Shown here one piece after another: positions 36,458 to 45,861 of a stretch of DNA of 64,000 nucleotides. The stretch comes from Runella sp. CRIBMP (lineage in GTDB: Bacteria; Bacteroidota; Bacteroidia; Cytophagales; Spirosomataceae), in NCBI RefSeq assembly GCF_009905605.1, contig NZ_JAAAKZ010000012.1, forward strand, positions 119,492 to 183,491, read 5' to 3'. Numbering within the stretch: the first letter of the stretch is position 1; every line of letters begins with the position of its first letter. Under the pieces are notes generated by a model. The model searched no databases. It was not told the DNA's origin and was given only the letters and a program-made list of their open reading frames with translations. A program made the position numbers and the translations under genes.

Positions 36458-36715
36458 TCACTTTCTGCACTCACAGTCTCGGCAGGCTTCCAAGGTCTCA
36501 AACGGTACGACGCCTCCACATCCGCCCCATGTAAATTCTTTACATTTCTTTTCTTTTTTATCGTAATAGTATCTTTTAAAGGCCGCAAAACATGCTCCAC
36601 TCTCGGGTTCTAATGAGCAATTAGGCGATACCGGGCAGGAGCCTTCGCAACTTAACAGGCATACAATGGTGGCAGTACATAACAAAGAAGAATAGAATGA
36701 GCGCATTTTCATCAT
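36458..36715 (-). CDS. Kunitz/BPTI-type protease inhibitor lipoprotein
   Basis: The 85-residue product has a lipoprotein signal (LLSC, Cys23) and then one Kunitz domain from Cys33. The spacing Cys33-Cys42-Cys58-Cys66-Cys78 gives gaps of 8, 15, 7 and 11, against 8, 15, 7 and 12 in bovine trypsin inhibitor. The last cysteine is Cys81 or Cys83. Hallmarks are RYYYD, FTWGGCGG and PFETLEAC. The P1 residue after Cys42 is Phe43, so a chymotrypsin-like target is predicted rather than trypsin. It would be anchored in a membrane facing the periplasm or outside. Kunitz domains are mostly found in animals and are rare in bacteria. An extra pair of cysteines (Cys27 plus one) may add a disulfide. Confidence 0.85.
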   Translation of the reverse strand: MMKMRSFYSSLLCTATIVCLLSCEGSCPVSPNCSLEPESGACFAAFKRYYYDKKEKKCKEFTWGGCGGVVPFETLEACRDCECRK

Positions 36716-36820
36716 TTATTGTTTGCACCAAAGACCCCAAAAGATTTCAAAGGGTTGGAATTTTCGAGGTGTTACCTCAACAATTTTGTCTCATATTCTA
36801 CACCCATTTCAGCGCAAAAA

Positions 36821-37405
36821 TCACAGCGGATGCGCCTGCCATGTCGATTCTGTTAAATAAAAATTGGTAAAACCCGCCTCAAAACTTGACTCCAACGGAC
36901 TGCACGCATACACTCCAAAATGTACTTCGGGCAACGGTTGGTGCAAATGAAAAATGCGCATTTGACTGAATTCTTCACCATCTTCTGAATTTTCAATCAA
37001 AAAATCCGAACCACCCCGCGACAGTCGATACCACATGGTACGCACTTCGGCAGAAATATCGGTTGTGGCCCAATCTGAATATCCTAAATTGGTTACGACG
37101 CTGCCCAAGCGGGCTATTTGTTTATTTTCATATTCAATGGATGCCTTAAACCAGTTGTCGCTGTTTTGATAAATGAGGACGCCGCATTGGTCAAATTGGA
37201 TGTTGGAATCAAAGGTTGTTTTGACCGTAAATGTAAAATCCCCAGTAATACTCCGCAGGAAAGCCGGGGCATTGTCATTTTGAAAGCCATAGTAGGTGCG
37301 TTGCCAAAAATCGGTTTTCGGCTCAGTTCTGATGCTGAGACGCTCGTTGGCTAGCTCCCATTTCTGCGGTGGGTTTAGCCAGTAAAATTCAGAAAAGTCA
37401 AACAT
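36821..37405 (-). CDS. DUF1349 family beta-sandwich protein
   Basis: The 194-residue protein matches the DUF1349 pattern: an early WLNPPQKWEL, LSIRTEPKTDFWQRTYYGF, then FDQCGVLIYQNSDNWFKASI, and the late FGVYACSPLESSFEAGFTNF. The fold is concanavalin-like, related to carbohydrate-binding or lectin domains. No signal peptide is seen, so it is probably cytoplasmic. The biochemical role of the family is unknown. It lies between the TonB-linked receptor and the Kunitz gene on the same strand, 96 and 105 bp from each. Confidence 0.82.
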   Translation of the reverse strand: MFDFSEFYWLNPPQKWELANERLSIRTEPKTDFWQRTYYGFQNDNAPAFLRSITGDFTFTVKTTFDSNIQFDQCGVLIYQNSDNWFKASIEYENKQIARLGSVVTNLGYSDWATTDISAEVRTMWYRLSRGGSDFLIENSEDGEEFSQMRIFHLHQPLPEVHFGVYACSPLESSFEAGFTNFYLTESTWQAHPL

Positions 37406-37501
37406 TTTACACAGGGGTTAAAAGTACGTTCGGGCGGTTTGCACCCAATAGAAAGGCGGGACAAATTCAACAATGCAAACTAACAACGATAACCGTATTT
37501 A

Positions 37502-39946
37502 TTAACTTCTCACCCGACTTTTCTCGCTTTCTGAGCCGCCTGTTTGGCGTACATTCAGGGTTTTGCCTTTATTGAAACGATAGGTAAGTGAAAGAGTCGC
37601 GACGCGCGAGTCCAAATAGCTGAACCAGTTGGCCGAGGCATTGGCAATGTTGCGAATATCTCCCTTAATTTGATTGGTATAAAATATATCGCTGACGTTG
37701 AGTCTAATCGTCCCCTGATTTTTCCATACCTTTTTGGACAATCCAGCCCGCACCGAGCCAATCGGATAAATCAAGAGTTGGCCCAATAGAAACGTACTTT
37801 GGTACGACCCTGCCAATTCGGCCGACCAAGTGCTACTGAGTTGGAATTGATTGGTGGGAATAACCGCCCAATAAAAACGCGAATCATCCAGCTTTTGACC
37901 GTACAAAGTTGCCTTAAAACCATTGTTGATGTACTCGGTATAGAGATTGAGTGTCCACCATTTGGTGGGCTGCAAGCTGCCATTAACCGAAATTCCATAT
38001 GAAATCCGCTGCCCAAAATTGCCTGGTCGACTGTAATAAATCGTACCACGCTGTTCGTTGGTTTCCGAAATCACGTTTTTAGCAAGGCTGTACTGTAACG
38101 TCGTGGTAATCTTGTTTTTGAAGGTATGGGAGAGTTCGAAATTGTACGAAAATGTCGGTTGCAAAAAGGGATTTCCACCGTAATAAGTAAAGCGGTCGAG
38201 GGGGTACGAAAAGGGATTCATGTCCTGATAATTGGGTCGGTCAATCCGACGGCCAAACGAGAATCCGACTTGGTGAACATCGGCCGAATCTAACCGATAA
38301 CGGGCGTAAAATGTCGGGAAAAAGCTGTTGTATTTTCGAGTAAAAGTTGAGTCTTTGGTTTGCTCATTGCCCAATTGATGCCCTTTGATGGTGGTATTTT
38401 CAAAACGAAGCCCCGCCTGCACCGACAGCCGCTTGAACTCCCGGGTGTAATTTACGTACGACGCGTTGATGTTTTCTTTGTAATTAAAGTTATTGGTAAA
38501 CTCATAATTTGGAAAACGTTTCCCGTCCAAAACATCAAAAAAATCGGCGACGTTTCCTGTCTTGATAAAGCTCGTTTTCAGGCCCGTTTCAATCTTACCG
38601 CCGCTTTTCAACGGGCTCGTATAATCAACTTTAGCCGTACTGATGTCGATGGTAGTAGGCAGCGACGAAAACAAAATCGACTGACTGACAAATTTATTTT
38701 GGGGGTCAAACAGGGTATTGGTCAATGTTTGGTTGCTGGTCGATTGGTAGTGAATGTAATCGGCATTGGTCGAAAGTTCTTTGCCCGTGCTGTCAAATTT
38801 ATAGGTAAAATTAAAATTGGCGCTGCCGTTTTTCCACACTCTGTCGGTAGGACTGACGGCCTCCACCAGGCTTGTTATTTCATTTGCGGCGTTAAGTACT
38901 TTGGCTTTGTTGGTTACATTGACCAACGAAGGGTTGTAAAATCCATTCAATACCACCCCCAAAGTCGTTTTTTTGGACGCGTAAAAATCCACGCCGACTT
39001 TCAGGTTATTCCCGCCCTGATTGCGCTGAATGTAAGAATTTTGGGTAAATGCCGAGGTATATTCCCCCGTGGGCTGGTAATAGCGTCGCCAAATGGTAAG
39101 GTCTTGATAAGTACTGTTATGGTTAACGCTCGCGTTGGAGAAAAAATTAAGCTTATTGATGCGATAATTAAAATTGAGGCTGTTGTTGGTACGTCTATAA
39201 ACTCCCTGACCATAGCTCAAATTGACCCCGCCGTTAAACCCCTTCAACACATTTTTTTTCAGTCGAATATTAATCACACCCGCATTCCCCGCCGCGTCGT
39301 ATTTGGCGGGCGGATTGGGCATAATTTCGATGGTTTCGACCGAGCCCGCGGGGAGCGATTTGAGGTAATTGGCCAAATCATCGGCCGATAGGTACGTAGG
39401 TTTATCGTCCACAAACACCACCACGCCCGATTTGCCTTTCAGCCGAATTCCTCCGTTTTGGTCAACGGCAATTCCTGGCGATTTTTCGAGTACCTCCAAC
39501 GCATTTGTGCCTGCATTGCCAATCAGCGCATCCACATTCACCACTGTTCGGTCAATTTTAGTTTCGACAAAGGGTTTCTTACCCGTCACTTTCACTTCCG
39601 CCAAACTTTTGTTTTCTTCCACCAAAACCACGGCAGGTAGCGTCGCATCAGTTTGCGCCACTAAAAATGGCTTACTGATGTATTTTTGATAGCCCAAGTT
39701 GCTCACCATCAGCAGGTAAGCCACCGATTTGATGTTCAGCAATTCAAACTGACCATTGGCTTCGGTCACCGCCGCTTTTACAAACGAAGAATCTTTGGCA
39801 TTCAACAAAGAAACCACGGCTCCTTCTAGCGGTTTTTGACTAGTGCCCTGTATTTCACCAGAAAGTCTAAATGTTTGCGCCAAAAGGGGTTGGGTTAAAA
39901 TAAATAGCAAAAAACCTGCAAAAACAAAAGTGTAGCGTTGAATCAT
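37502..39946 (-). CDS. TonB-dependent receptor / outer-membrane beta-barrel (carboxypeptidase-like N-terminus)
   Basis: From MIQRYTFVFA (39946) the protein has 814 residues: a signal peptide ending LLAQ, a carboxypeptidase-regulatory-like domain (RLSGEIQGTSQKPLEGAVVS), a plug-like domain (EKSPGIAVDQNGGIRLKGKS, VFVDDKPTYL, VETIEIMPNPPAKYDAAGNA) and a large beta-barrel. It belongs to the outer-membrane beta-barrel (CirA/OMP_b-brl_3) group common in Cytophagales, with substrates unknown. The frame extends 22 codons upstream, but a -7 box lies there, so the internal start is better. It is a single gene as far as can be seen. Confidence 0.92.
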   Translation of the reverse strand: MIQRYTFVFAGFLLFILTQPLLAQTFRLSGEIQGTSQKPLEGAVVSLLNAKDSSFVKAAVTEANGQFELLNIKSVAYLLMVSNLGYQKYISKPFLVAQTDATLPAVVLVEENKSLAEVKVTGKKPFVETKIDRTVVNVDALIGNAGTNALEVLEKSPGIAVDQNGGIRLKGKSGVVVFVDDKPTYLSADDLANYLKSLPAGSVETIEIMPNPPAKYDAAGNAGVINIRLKKNVLKGFNGGVNLSYGQGVYRRTNNSLNFNYRINKLNFFSNASVNHNSTYQDLTIWRRYYQPTGEYTSAFTQNSYIQRNQGGNNLKVGVDFYASKKTTLGVVLNGFYNPSLVNVTNKAKVLNAANEITSLVEAVSPTDRVWKNGSANFNFTYKFDSTGKELSTNADYIHYQSTSNQTLTNTLFDPQNKFVSQSILFSSLPTTIDISTAKVDYTSPLKSGGKIETGLKTSFIKTGNVADFFDVLDGKRFPNYEFTNNFNYKENINASYVNYTREFKRLSVQAGLRFENTTIKGHQLGNEQTKDSTFTRKYNSFFPTFYARYRLDSADVHQVGFSFGRRIDRPNYQDMNPFSYPLDRFTYYGGNPFLQPTFSYNFELSHTFKNKITTTLQYSLAKNVISETNEQRGTIYYSRPGNFGQRISYGISVNGSLQPTKWWTLNLYTEYINNGFKATLYGQKLDDSRFYWAVIPTNQFQLSSTWSAELAGSYQSTFLLGQLLIYPIGSVRAGLSKKVWKNQGTIRLNVSDIFYTNQIKGDIRNIANASANWFSYLDSRVATLSLTYRFNKGKTLNVRQTGGSESEKSRVRS

Positions 39947-39977
39947 GGGCTGTAATGAGTTGGATGACAGGATGCAA

Positions 39978-39985
39978 CAAATGTA
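39978..39985 (-). promoter_or_regulatory. Candidate -7 box of the outer-membrane receptor gene
   Basis: TACATTTG on the minus strand matches TAnnTTTG exactly. A TTG lies 24 bp upstream (40010-40012), slightly beyond normal spacing. Start codon 31 bp downstream. Confidence 0.45.
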
Positions 39986-40098
39986 TTTGCTATCATGCCT
40001 TTTCAGAAACAAGGAGGTACTAAATCCGCCTTTTTTTAGGCTGAGTTGCCAAAAATAGCGACCGAGGTGTTTGTTAAAAACACGTTTAGACCAATAAA

Positions 40099-40133
40099 AA
40101 GGGTGTCAGACCATTTCTAAGCCCAACACCCTT
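40099..40133 (-). terminator. Terminator after gamma-glutamyltransferase gene
   Basis: AAGGGTGT and ACACCCTT arms (40099-40106 with 40126-40133) are followed, in the minus direction, by TTT, 27 bp past the stop codon. Confidence 0.6.
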
Positions 40134-40159
40134 CTCAAGATACTTTATGAGAACAAAAA

Positions 40160-42031
40160 CTACCAGCCAATACCGTAATCTTCGCCGTGGTTGCTGGAGC
40201 CACCCCAGAAACTGCCGTGTTCCCAATCGAAATAAATGGCGTTGATGGGTCCGCTGGTACGTTCCTGATAATTTATTTTGTAGCCCATTCGACCCAAATC
40301 TTTGCGGGTCCAGTCGGGCATGGCTTCGTTGAGAGTCAAACCGCCATTGATACGCTCGTGCTTTCCAAAACTTGAATACATCTGAAAAGTCTTAAAACTA
40401 GGCGCTTCGCAGGATTCCTGCACCGTCATGTCAAATTCTACCATGTTCAGGAAAAACTGCAATAGCAATTGGTCTTGCTCATCCCCCGCTTGCTTGGCAA
40501 ACGACAGGTAAGGTTTGCCATTTTTGAGGGCCATGCTCGGGGTGAGCGTCACGCGAGGGCGTTTGCCGGGTTCGAGCACGTTGAAAGGGTTTTCTTTGGC
40601 ATCCAGCACAAACGCCTGCATCCGTTGGCTCATGCCAATGCCAGTATTGCCCGCAATGCAGGCAGGTACCCAGCCGCCGCTCGGCGTCACCGAAACCACC
40701 CAACCCTCTTCGTCGGCGGTTTCGATGGAAGTAGTTCCTGCCGTAAATGATTCTTCAAATTTTTCGTCCAGAGTGGCATTGTTTTTCGGCGACGTCAGGC
40801 TAGCGCTGCCCCAATTTTTCAGCATATCCAAGTACGGATTGGCCTTTCCCTCAAACGGATACGGGTCGCCGGGGCCGATTTTGGGGTCGTTCATGTTGGG
40901 ATTAATCAGCTTGCTGCGCTCTTTGGCGTACTCTTTAGAAAGCAGCCCTTTCATCGGTTCTTCGGGGCCAAAAGCGGGGTCGCCGTAGTAAAAATCACGG
41001 TCTGCAAACGCCAAGTTCATGGCCTGATACAGCGTATGCACGTAGCGGGTGGAGTTATAACCCATGCTTTTCAGGTCAAAATTCTCCAGAATATTTAATG
41101 CTTGGAGCATGGCCGGCCCTTGGGTCCACTGTTGCAATTTATAAACCTCGATGCCTTTGTAGGTGGTCATCATGGGCTCTTCAATCTTCACTTTCCAGTT
41201 GGCCAAATCCTGCTCTGTAATCAACCCGCCCTGCTCGCGGCAACCCCTCGAAAATTCCTTGGCAATCTCGCCTTTATAAAACAGATCGTTGGCGGCGTAG
41301 ATAGCGTCTTTGCGCGATTTACCTTTGGCAAGTGCCTGTTGCTCCGCGTTTACCAGTTTTTTTAGGGTTTCGAGCAGGTCTTTTTGAACGAATATCTCAC
41401 CTGCGTCGGGCGCTTCGCGACTGGCCCCCAAATGCGGCAAAAATACTTTTTTGGAATACGGCCACTGCTTGATCAGGTCTTTGCCTTTTTCAATCGAATT
41501 GGCGGTTTGGGCTTCAATGGGGTAGCCAGCGGCCATTTCCATGGCTGGTGCCAACACGTCTTTTAGCGACATAGTGCCGTACTCGGCAAGCATGGTCATC
41601 AGTCCGCCGGGCGTACCGGGCGTGACAGCAGCCAACGGGCCATATTCGGGCGGGTATTTCATGCCTTTGCTCTTATAAAACTCGGGCGTGGCGCCCGTGG
41701 GAGCTACCCCGTGAGCGTTGATGGCGATGACCTTTTTGGTTTTGGGGTTGTAAATGAGTGCCTGCGTCTCCCCGCCCCAACTGAGCACATCCCACATGGT
41801 ACAGGTAGCGGCCAACATAGCGCAGGCCGCGTCGATGGCATTGCCGCCTTTGGTAAAGGTCATGGCCCCGGCCGTAGCGGCCAAGGGCTTGCCCGTAATG
41901 GCCATCCAGTGCTTTCCATGCAGCGGAGGCTTTTGGGTAGTGACTGGTAAGTTATTGAATGCCTGCGCATTGCCCTCCCTATTTATCAGAAAAAGGGCAA
42001 AAGCCATCGGCAGAAAGCGAAGTAGTTTCAT
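40160..42031 (-). CDS. ggt: Gamma-glutamyltransferase family protein, exported
   Basis: The 623-residue precursor has a signal peptide (about residues 1-22, ending GNAQ) and the gamma-glutamyltransferase fold. TKGGNAIDAACAMLA and TPGTPGGLMTML are in the first half. The autoprocessing site is AGTTSIETAD, where Thr433 would become the N-terminal nucleophile of the small subunit, followed by WVVSVTPSGG. It lacks a clear E. coli-like lid loop, and family members also include cephalosporin acylases. It would hydrolyse or transfer gamma-glutamyl groups in the periplasm. A terminator follows. Confidence 0.88.
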   Translation of the reverse strand: MKLLRFLPMAFALFLINREGNAQAFNNLPVTTQKPPLHGKHWMAITGKPLAATAGAMTFTKGGNAIDAACAMLAATCTMWDVLSWGGETQALIYNPKTKKVIAINAHGVAPTGATPEFYKSKGMKYPPEYGPLAAVTPGTPGGLMTMLAEYGTMSLKDVLAPAMEMAAGYPIEAQTANSIEKGKDLIKQWPYSKKVFLPHLGASREAPDAGEIFVQKDLLETLKKLVNAEQQALAKGKSRKDAIYAANDLFYKGEIAKEFSRGCREQGGLITEQDLANWKVKIEEPMMTTYKGIEVYKLQQWTQGPAMLQALNILENFDLKSMGYNSTRYVHTLYQAMNLAFADRDFYYGDPAFGPEEPMKGLLSKEYAKERSKLINPNMNDPKIGPGDPYPFEGKANPYLDMLKNWGSASLTSPKNNATLDEKFEESFTAGTTSIETADEEGWVVSVTPSGGWVPACIAGNTGIGMSQRMQAFVLDAKENPFNVLEPGKRPRVTLTPSMALKNGKPYLSFAKQAGDEQDQLLLQFFLNMVEFDMTVQESCEAPSFKTFQMYSSFGKHERINGGLTLNEAMPDWTRKDLGRMGYKINYQERTSGPINAIYFDWEHGSFWGGSSNHGEDYGIGW

Positions 42032-42331
42032 AAGGTTTTAGTTTGGGTTTGTCGATTTTATCCTAAAAATAGGGATAGTGGTGCAGGATGTCAAATGAAG
42101 GGGGGGATTTTATGACGGGAGTAGGTGCTTTTGGAGAATGGCCAGAGAGGGGAAATAGCCGTTTGATAAATTAATTGGCATAAATTGGGGTAGTGCAAGC
42201 AGTTTTATACATTCCCGTAAGTTATATACATCCCTGTGTAAATTACGATTACAGGTCTTTTATATAGCTGCAATAAGTTACACTACCGCAGATTGTATAC
42301 GCAATTATTATAGCTTTTAAAAAGATGAGTA
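42032..42331. other. Intergenic region without clear genes
   Basis: These 300 bp hold no recognisable gene. The right half is AT-rich with TATA-like steps. GGTAGTG near 42190 and CACTACC near 42280 form a distant 7-bp inverted pair of doubtful meaning. Confidence 0.4.
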
Positions 42332-42565
42332 ATGTATATATCAAAAATTAAAATCAAAAATTTTCGCAACTTCAAAGAAAAGGAAGTAGAGTTTAAAGAA
42401 GGAATAAATGTCCTTATCTGGCATAATAATTCAGGCAAAACGGACCTACTTAAAGCCTTAGCTTTGATTTTAGACTATCAAGGCACTAAACGATTGGGCA
42501 TAGACGATTTCTATAAATCATCTTCCCCCGAGCTTTTAACTGAACTAAGAGCCGCCGCGGGCCTG
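42332..42565 (+). pseudogene. Truncated AAA/SMC-like ATPase (OLD-type) remnant
   Basis: About 75 residues match the N-terminus of AAA15/OLD-like ATPases: IKIKNFRNFKEKEVEFKEG then a P-loop and LLKALALILDYQG. Homologues run several hundred residues, but here similarity stops after about LLTELRA. The frame then runs on into antisense of the next gene. The P-loop is also damaged: the usual first glycine of GHNNSGKT is replaced by Trp (IWHNNSGKT). I call it a dead 5' fragment. Full-length relatives often belong to defence systems or mobile islands. A GC-rich junction of about 19 bp sits at its broken end. Confidence 0.75.
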
Positions 42566-42569
42566 CCCC

Positions 42570-43901
42570 CTACATCATCCCTCTCGCCTTCAATTCCAGA
42601 TATTTATTCACCGTATTGGCATTCAGGTCTTTGGGGGCGGTGAGGATGGATTGGATGCCATATTGCTCAAGCTCTTTTACAATGCGGCGCTTTTCGTAGA
42701 AAAACCGCTCGGCAATGGTTTTGAGGTAGATGTCTTCGGTGTTTTCGGCGGGGGTCTTGAGCAATAACGAAGTCTCGGTATTTTCGAAGAACACCACAAT
42801 CAGCAAGTGGGTTTTGGCCAATCGCCGCAAAAAAGGTAGCTGCCGACGCATTGCGTTGACGGTCTCAAAATTGGTAAACAACAACAACAAACTCCGCTGC
42901 CGCACGTGCGTTTTTACGTACGAATACAGCGTTTCATAATCACTTTCTAGGTAACGTGTTTTCTGCTTGTAGAGCATTTCCAGAATCTTCTGCATTTGTC
43001 CCGCTTTACGCTCGGCGGGCAGAATTTGACCGATGACTTCCGAAAACGTAATCACGCCCGCTTTGTCTTGCTTCAACAACGCGATATTGCTCAATACCAG
43101 TGTGGCATTGATGGCATAATCCAAGAGCGTTAGCCCTTCAAACGGCGATTTCATGATGCGGCCCTTGTCAATCAGACAATACACGGCCTGTGAGCTTTCG
43201 TCCTGAAATGCATTCACCATGAGGTCGTTACGACGGGCGGTTGCTTTCCAGTTGACGGTGCGGATGTCGTCTCCCTGCACATAAGGCCGAATCTGTTCAA
43301 ATTCCATGCTGTGCCCCAACCGACGGATGCGCTTTATGCCCAGCTCGGTCAGGCGGTTGGAAATGGCCATCAATTCGTATTGACGCATTTGGAGGTACGA
43401 CGGATACACCGCCACCATCTTGTTTTGCGAAAACTGAAACCGACGTTTTATCAACCCCAACGGGCTTCTTACCAACACATTGACGGCCCCAAAGCTATAT
43501 TCTCCGCGCTTGGTAGGGCGCAGTTCGTAGCGTAAAAGTTGGGTTTCGTTGGGCACCAATTCGGCTTCAAACAGCACATCACGTTTTTGAAATTGAAACG
43601 GAATCTCGTCAATGACTTCCAACCGTGCCTTAAATCCATAGCGATTTTCTAAGTAAATGGTAATCGGATTAGGGTCACCGTTAGAAAGGCGGTCGGTTAC
43701 ATCACGACGCGCAAAAACGCCCTCGTTATTTCTAAAAAGCAAAACCAAATCGGCCACCACCAGCAATGCCGCGATGGCACTGCCGATCTTGGCAATTCCG
43801 AAGAGAAACGGGAAAGCAAACGCCAACAAAAAGGTGGCCGTCAATCCAATGAAAACCTCCCAAAAAAGGGTGGAGATATAAAGTTGGCGAAGGTATTTCA
43901 A
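42570..43901 (-). CDS. DUF58 domain-containing membrane protein
   Basis: The 443-residue protein has two membrane segments near the N-terminus (about residues 12-50) and a beta-rich middle. The DUF58 core follows, with the hallmark GDDIRTVNWKATARRNDLMV, then a VWA-like C-terminal region (YCLIDKGRIM, LLLLFTNFETV). DUF58 proteins commonly sit with MoxR ATPases and VWA proteins in systems thought to act as chaperones for complex assembly. No MoxR gene is adjacent in this window; yciO lies 74 bp upstream on the same strand. Function unknown. Confidence 0.88.
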   Translation of the reverse strand: MKYLRQLYISTLFWEVFIGLTATFLLAFAFPFLFGIAKIGSAIAALLVVADLVLLFRNNEGVFARRDVTDRLSNGDPNPITIYLENRYGFKARLEVIDEIPFQFQKRDVLFEAELVPNETQLLRYELRPTKRGEYSFGAVNVLVRSPLGLIKRRFQFSQNKMVAVYPSYLQMRQYELMAISNRLTELGIKRIRRLGHSMEFEQIRPYVQGDDIRTVNWKATARRNDLMVNAFQDESSQAVYCLIDKGRIMKSPFEGLTLLDYAINATLVLSNIALLKQDKAGVITFSEVIGQILPAERKAGQMQKILEMLYKQKTRYLESDYETLYSYVKTHVRQRSLLLLFTNFETVNAMRRQLPFLRRLAKTHLLIVVFFENTETSLLLKTPAENTEDIYLKTIAERFFYEKRRIVKELEQYGIQSILTAPKDLNANTVNKYLELKARGMM

Positions 43902-43975
43902 GACAACAGTTTTTAATATTATTCCTTCAAAATCAGGAACGTATTGAATGTATTTTATTGTGAACAGACACTTTA

Positions 43976-44596
43976 CTAACGCGTAAACTCCCCAGCACCC
44001 TCTCGAATAATGTCAAAATTATCGTCGGTGGCATCAATGACCGTGGAAGGGATCAACCCACCAAAGCCTCCGTCAATGACAATATCTACCTGATGCTGAA
44101 AACGTTCAAAGATAATCTCGGGGTCGGTGGGATATTCCATGATTTCGTCTTCGTCATCCTTTATGGAAGTAGTAATAATGGGATGGTCCAATTCAAACAC
44201 AATCATCCGCGCAATGGGGTGGTCGGGCACCCTAATTCCCACGGTTTTGCGATTGGCCAGTACTTTCGGGACCTTATTGTTGGCTTCCAAAATAAACGTA
44301 AACGGCCCAGGCAGGAGTCGTTTCATTACTTTAAAGGCGGCGTTGCTTACCCTAGCGTAGTCTGAAATATGGCTCAAATCGTGGCAAATAAACGAGAAAT
44401 CATTCTTTTGGGGTTTGATTCCTTTGATGCGCGCAATGCGCTCCACGGCCCTGGCGTTGTGAATATCGCAGCCGAGGGCGTAGACGGTGTCGGTCGGATA
44501 AATAACAATACCCCCGTTGCGCAGGCTGTTGACTACCTGCTGAATCTTACGCGGTTCGGGCGTTTGGGGATGAATATGAAGGAATTCCGCAGGCAC
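43976..44596 (-). CDS. yciO: YciO (Sua5/YrdC family) protein
   Basis: The 206-residue product matches E. coli YciO in length and pattern. It starts FLHIHPQTP, then has [61 protein letters not shown] and ends IIREGAGEF. The family shares the threonylcarbamoyl-adenylate synthase fold of TsaC/Sua5, which makes the t6A precursor for tRNA. YciO itself has weak or different activity. The gene sits between DUF58 and a glycosyltransferase on the same strand. Confidence 0.9.
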   Translation of the reverse strand: MPAEFLHIHPQTPEPRKIQQVVNSLRNGGIVIYPTDTVYALGCDIHNARAVERIARIKGIKPQKNDFSFICHDLSHISDYARVSNAAFKVMKRLLPGPFTFILEANNKVPKVLANRKTVGIRVPDHPIARMIVFELDHPIITTSIKDDEDEIMEYPTDPEIIFERFQHQVDIVIDGGFGGLIPSTVIDATDDNFDIIREGAGEFTR

Positions 44597-44728
44597 GTAG
44601 GAAGTGGGTTAAGTGTTTGAGTGCAAAATCAGTTGGACTAATTACGCGGAATTTTTCATTAATTGGAAACTTCCTTCAACTATTTTACACGTTTGGGCCT
44701 ATTTTCCTCCCTGTCCACTTTTAACTCA

Positions 44729-45739
44729 CTACCGTTCCAGTTGTACAAAAGGTACTCCCTGTTGCATCAGGGCGAGGTTGCGGTGATTGCGCCATTTGGC
44801 GTAACGCTGGTATAACCAGTTGACGGGCAAATGGAGGCGGCAGAGAAACACCAAAAGGTCGGTTTTCCAGCCAGGGTCTTCGATGTAATTGAGCAATTTT
44901 CTAAATGCCAGGGCTTGTTCGGGGTCTTCAGCAACAAAACATTTCTTGATAAACTCCCGGATTCTATTGGCCAAAATATCGTATTCTTCTTGCGACCGGC
45001 TCAAATCGTAGGCCTTGTTGCACACCTCCCAACTCGACCGCAGCATCGGATTTCCGATACGGTAAAATTGCGTCGCCAACGAATCGTCAAGTACCCGTTT
45101 GTACATCAGTACTTCGTCGATGTAGTGGTATTTATAATCGTGGGCCGAACGGATAAAAAAATCAAAATCTTCGTAACTGAGGTTTTCGTCGTAGCCGCCC
45201 AGTTTCATCAGCACCGACTTGCGCATCATGATAGAAGGCGTACAAATAAAGTAGCGTCGCAAAATTTCTTTGTAGATATCACCCGTGGGCACTTGACCTT
45301 TGGCGTGCCCATTGGCGCGCAATGCATAATGATAGCCCAATTTTGCGCCCGAAGAATCAATATAGGCGGCATTTGAGAATACCACCGCGTAGTCTTTGGG
45401 GAGACTCTCAAAGGCTTTTACCTGCATTTCGATACGGTTGGCCGGCATCACATCATCGGCGGCCAAATCAATGATGTACTTACCCGTCGCGTCGCCAAGG
45501 CCTTGATTAAAAGCCCGGCATAGACCTATATTGTGGGTATTTCTGATAAAAACAATTTCAGGGTATTCATCTACTAGGCGTTGAATCACCCTCCTTGATT
45601 CATCAGTGCTCGCGTTATCAATCACAATCAACTGAATGGCAGAATACGTTTGTTGAATGACCGATAAGAGACTTTCCCGAACAAAAAGTTCATGATTGTA
45701 GCAGGTGCAAATAACGGTGACAATTGGATTCATATTCAA
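44729..45739 (-). CDS. Family 2 glycosyltransferase
   Basis: The 336-residue protein has the GT-A fold of family 2: VTVICTCYNHELFVRESL at the start, VIDNASTDESRRV, GLCRAFNQGL, and the metal-binding LAADDVMP acidic motif near residue 95. No membrane segments are seen. It transfers a sugar to an unknown acceptor, probably in polysaccharide or glycolipid synthesis. No other glycan genes are nearby. A second in-frame Met at codon 3 is an equal start. A leader of over 100 nt with a palindrome lies upstream. Confidence 0.9.
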   Translation of the reverse strand: MNMNPIVTVICTCYNHELFVRESLLSVIQQTYSAIQLIVIDNASTDESRRVIQRLVDEYPEIVFIRNTHNIGLCRAFNQGLGDATGKYIIDLAADDVMPANRIEMQVKAFESLPKDYAVVFSNAAYIDSSGAKLGYHYALRANGHAKGQVPTGDIYKEILRRYFICTPSIMMRKSVLMKLGGYDENLSYEDFDFFIRSAHDYKYHYIDEVLMYKRVLDDSLATQFYRIGNPMLRSSWEVCNKAYDLSRSQEEYDILANRIREFIKKCFVAEDPEQALAFRKLLNYIEDPGWKTDLLVFLCRLHLPVNWLYQRYAKWRNHRNLALMQQGVPFVQLER

Positions 45740-45830
45740 TGGTTACAGTACGCTTAAAAATTTATAAACGGCGCGTTTTTGTATAGTAAATGTAAAATAT
45801 TAGACTCTATCTCTAACCAAAGTAACCTGA

Positions 45831-45857
45831 CTTTTTAGTAAACGGTAAACTAAAAAG
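45831..45857. promoter_or_regulatory. Palindrome near the glycosyltransferase transcription start, possible operator
   Basis: CTTTTTAGT (45831-45839) and ACTAAAAAG (45849-45857) form a perfect 9-bp inverted repeat with a 9-nt centre. It lies just downstream of the candidate -7 box, where a repressor could block initiation. Confidence 0.35.
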
Positions 45858-45861
45858 GAAT

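Noticed and set aside
36195..36566. A 123-codon plus-strand frame across the Kunitz gene
   Set aside because: It overlaps the Kunitz gene and the disrupted membrane-protein gene on the other strand, both of which have clear protein character.
38360..39391. A 343-codon open frame on the plus strand
   Set aside because: It is antisense to the outer-membrane receptor and has an Arg/Lys/Ile/Val-rich composition typical of shadow frames.
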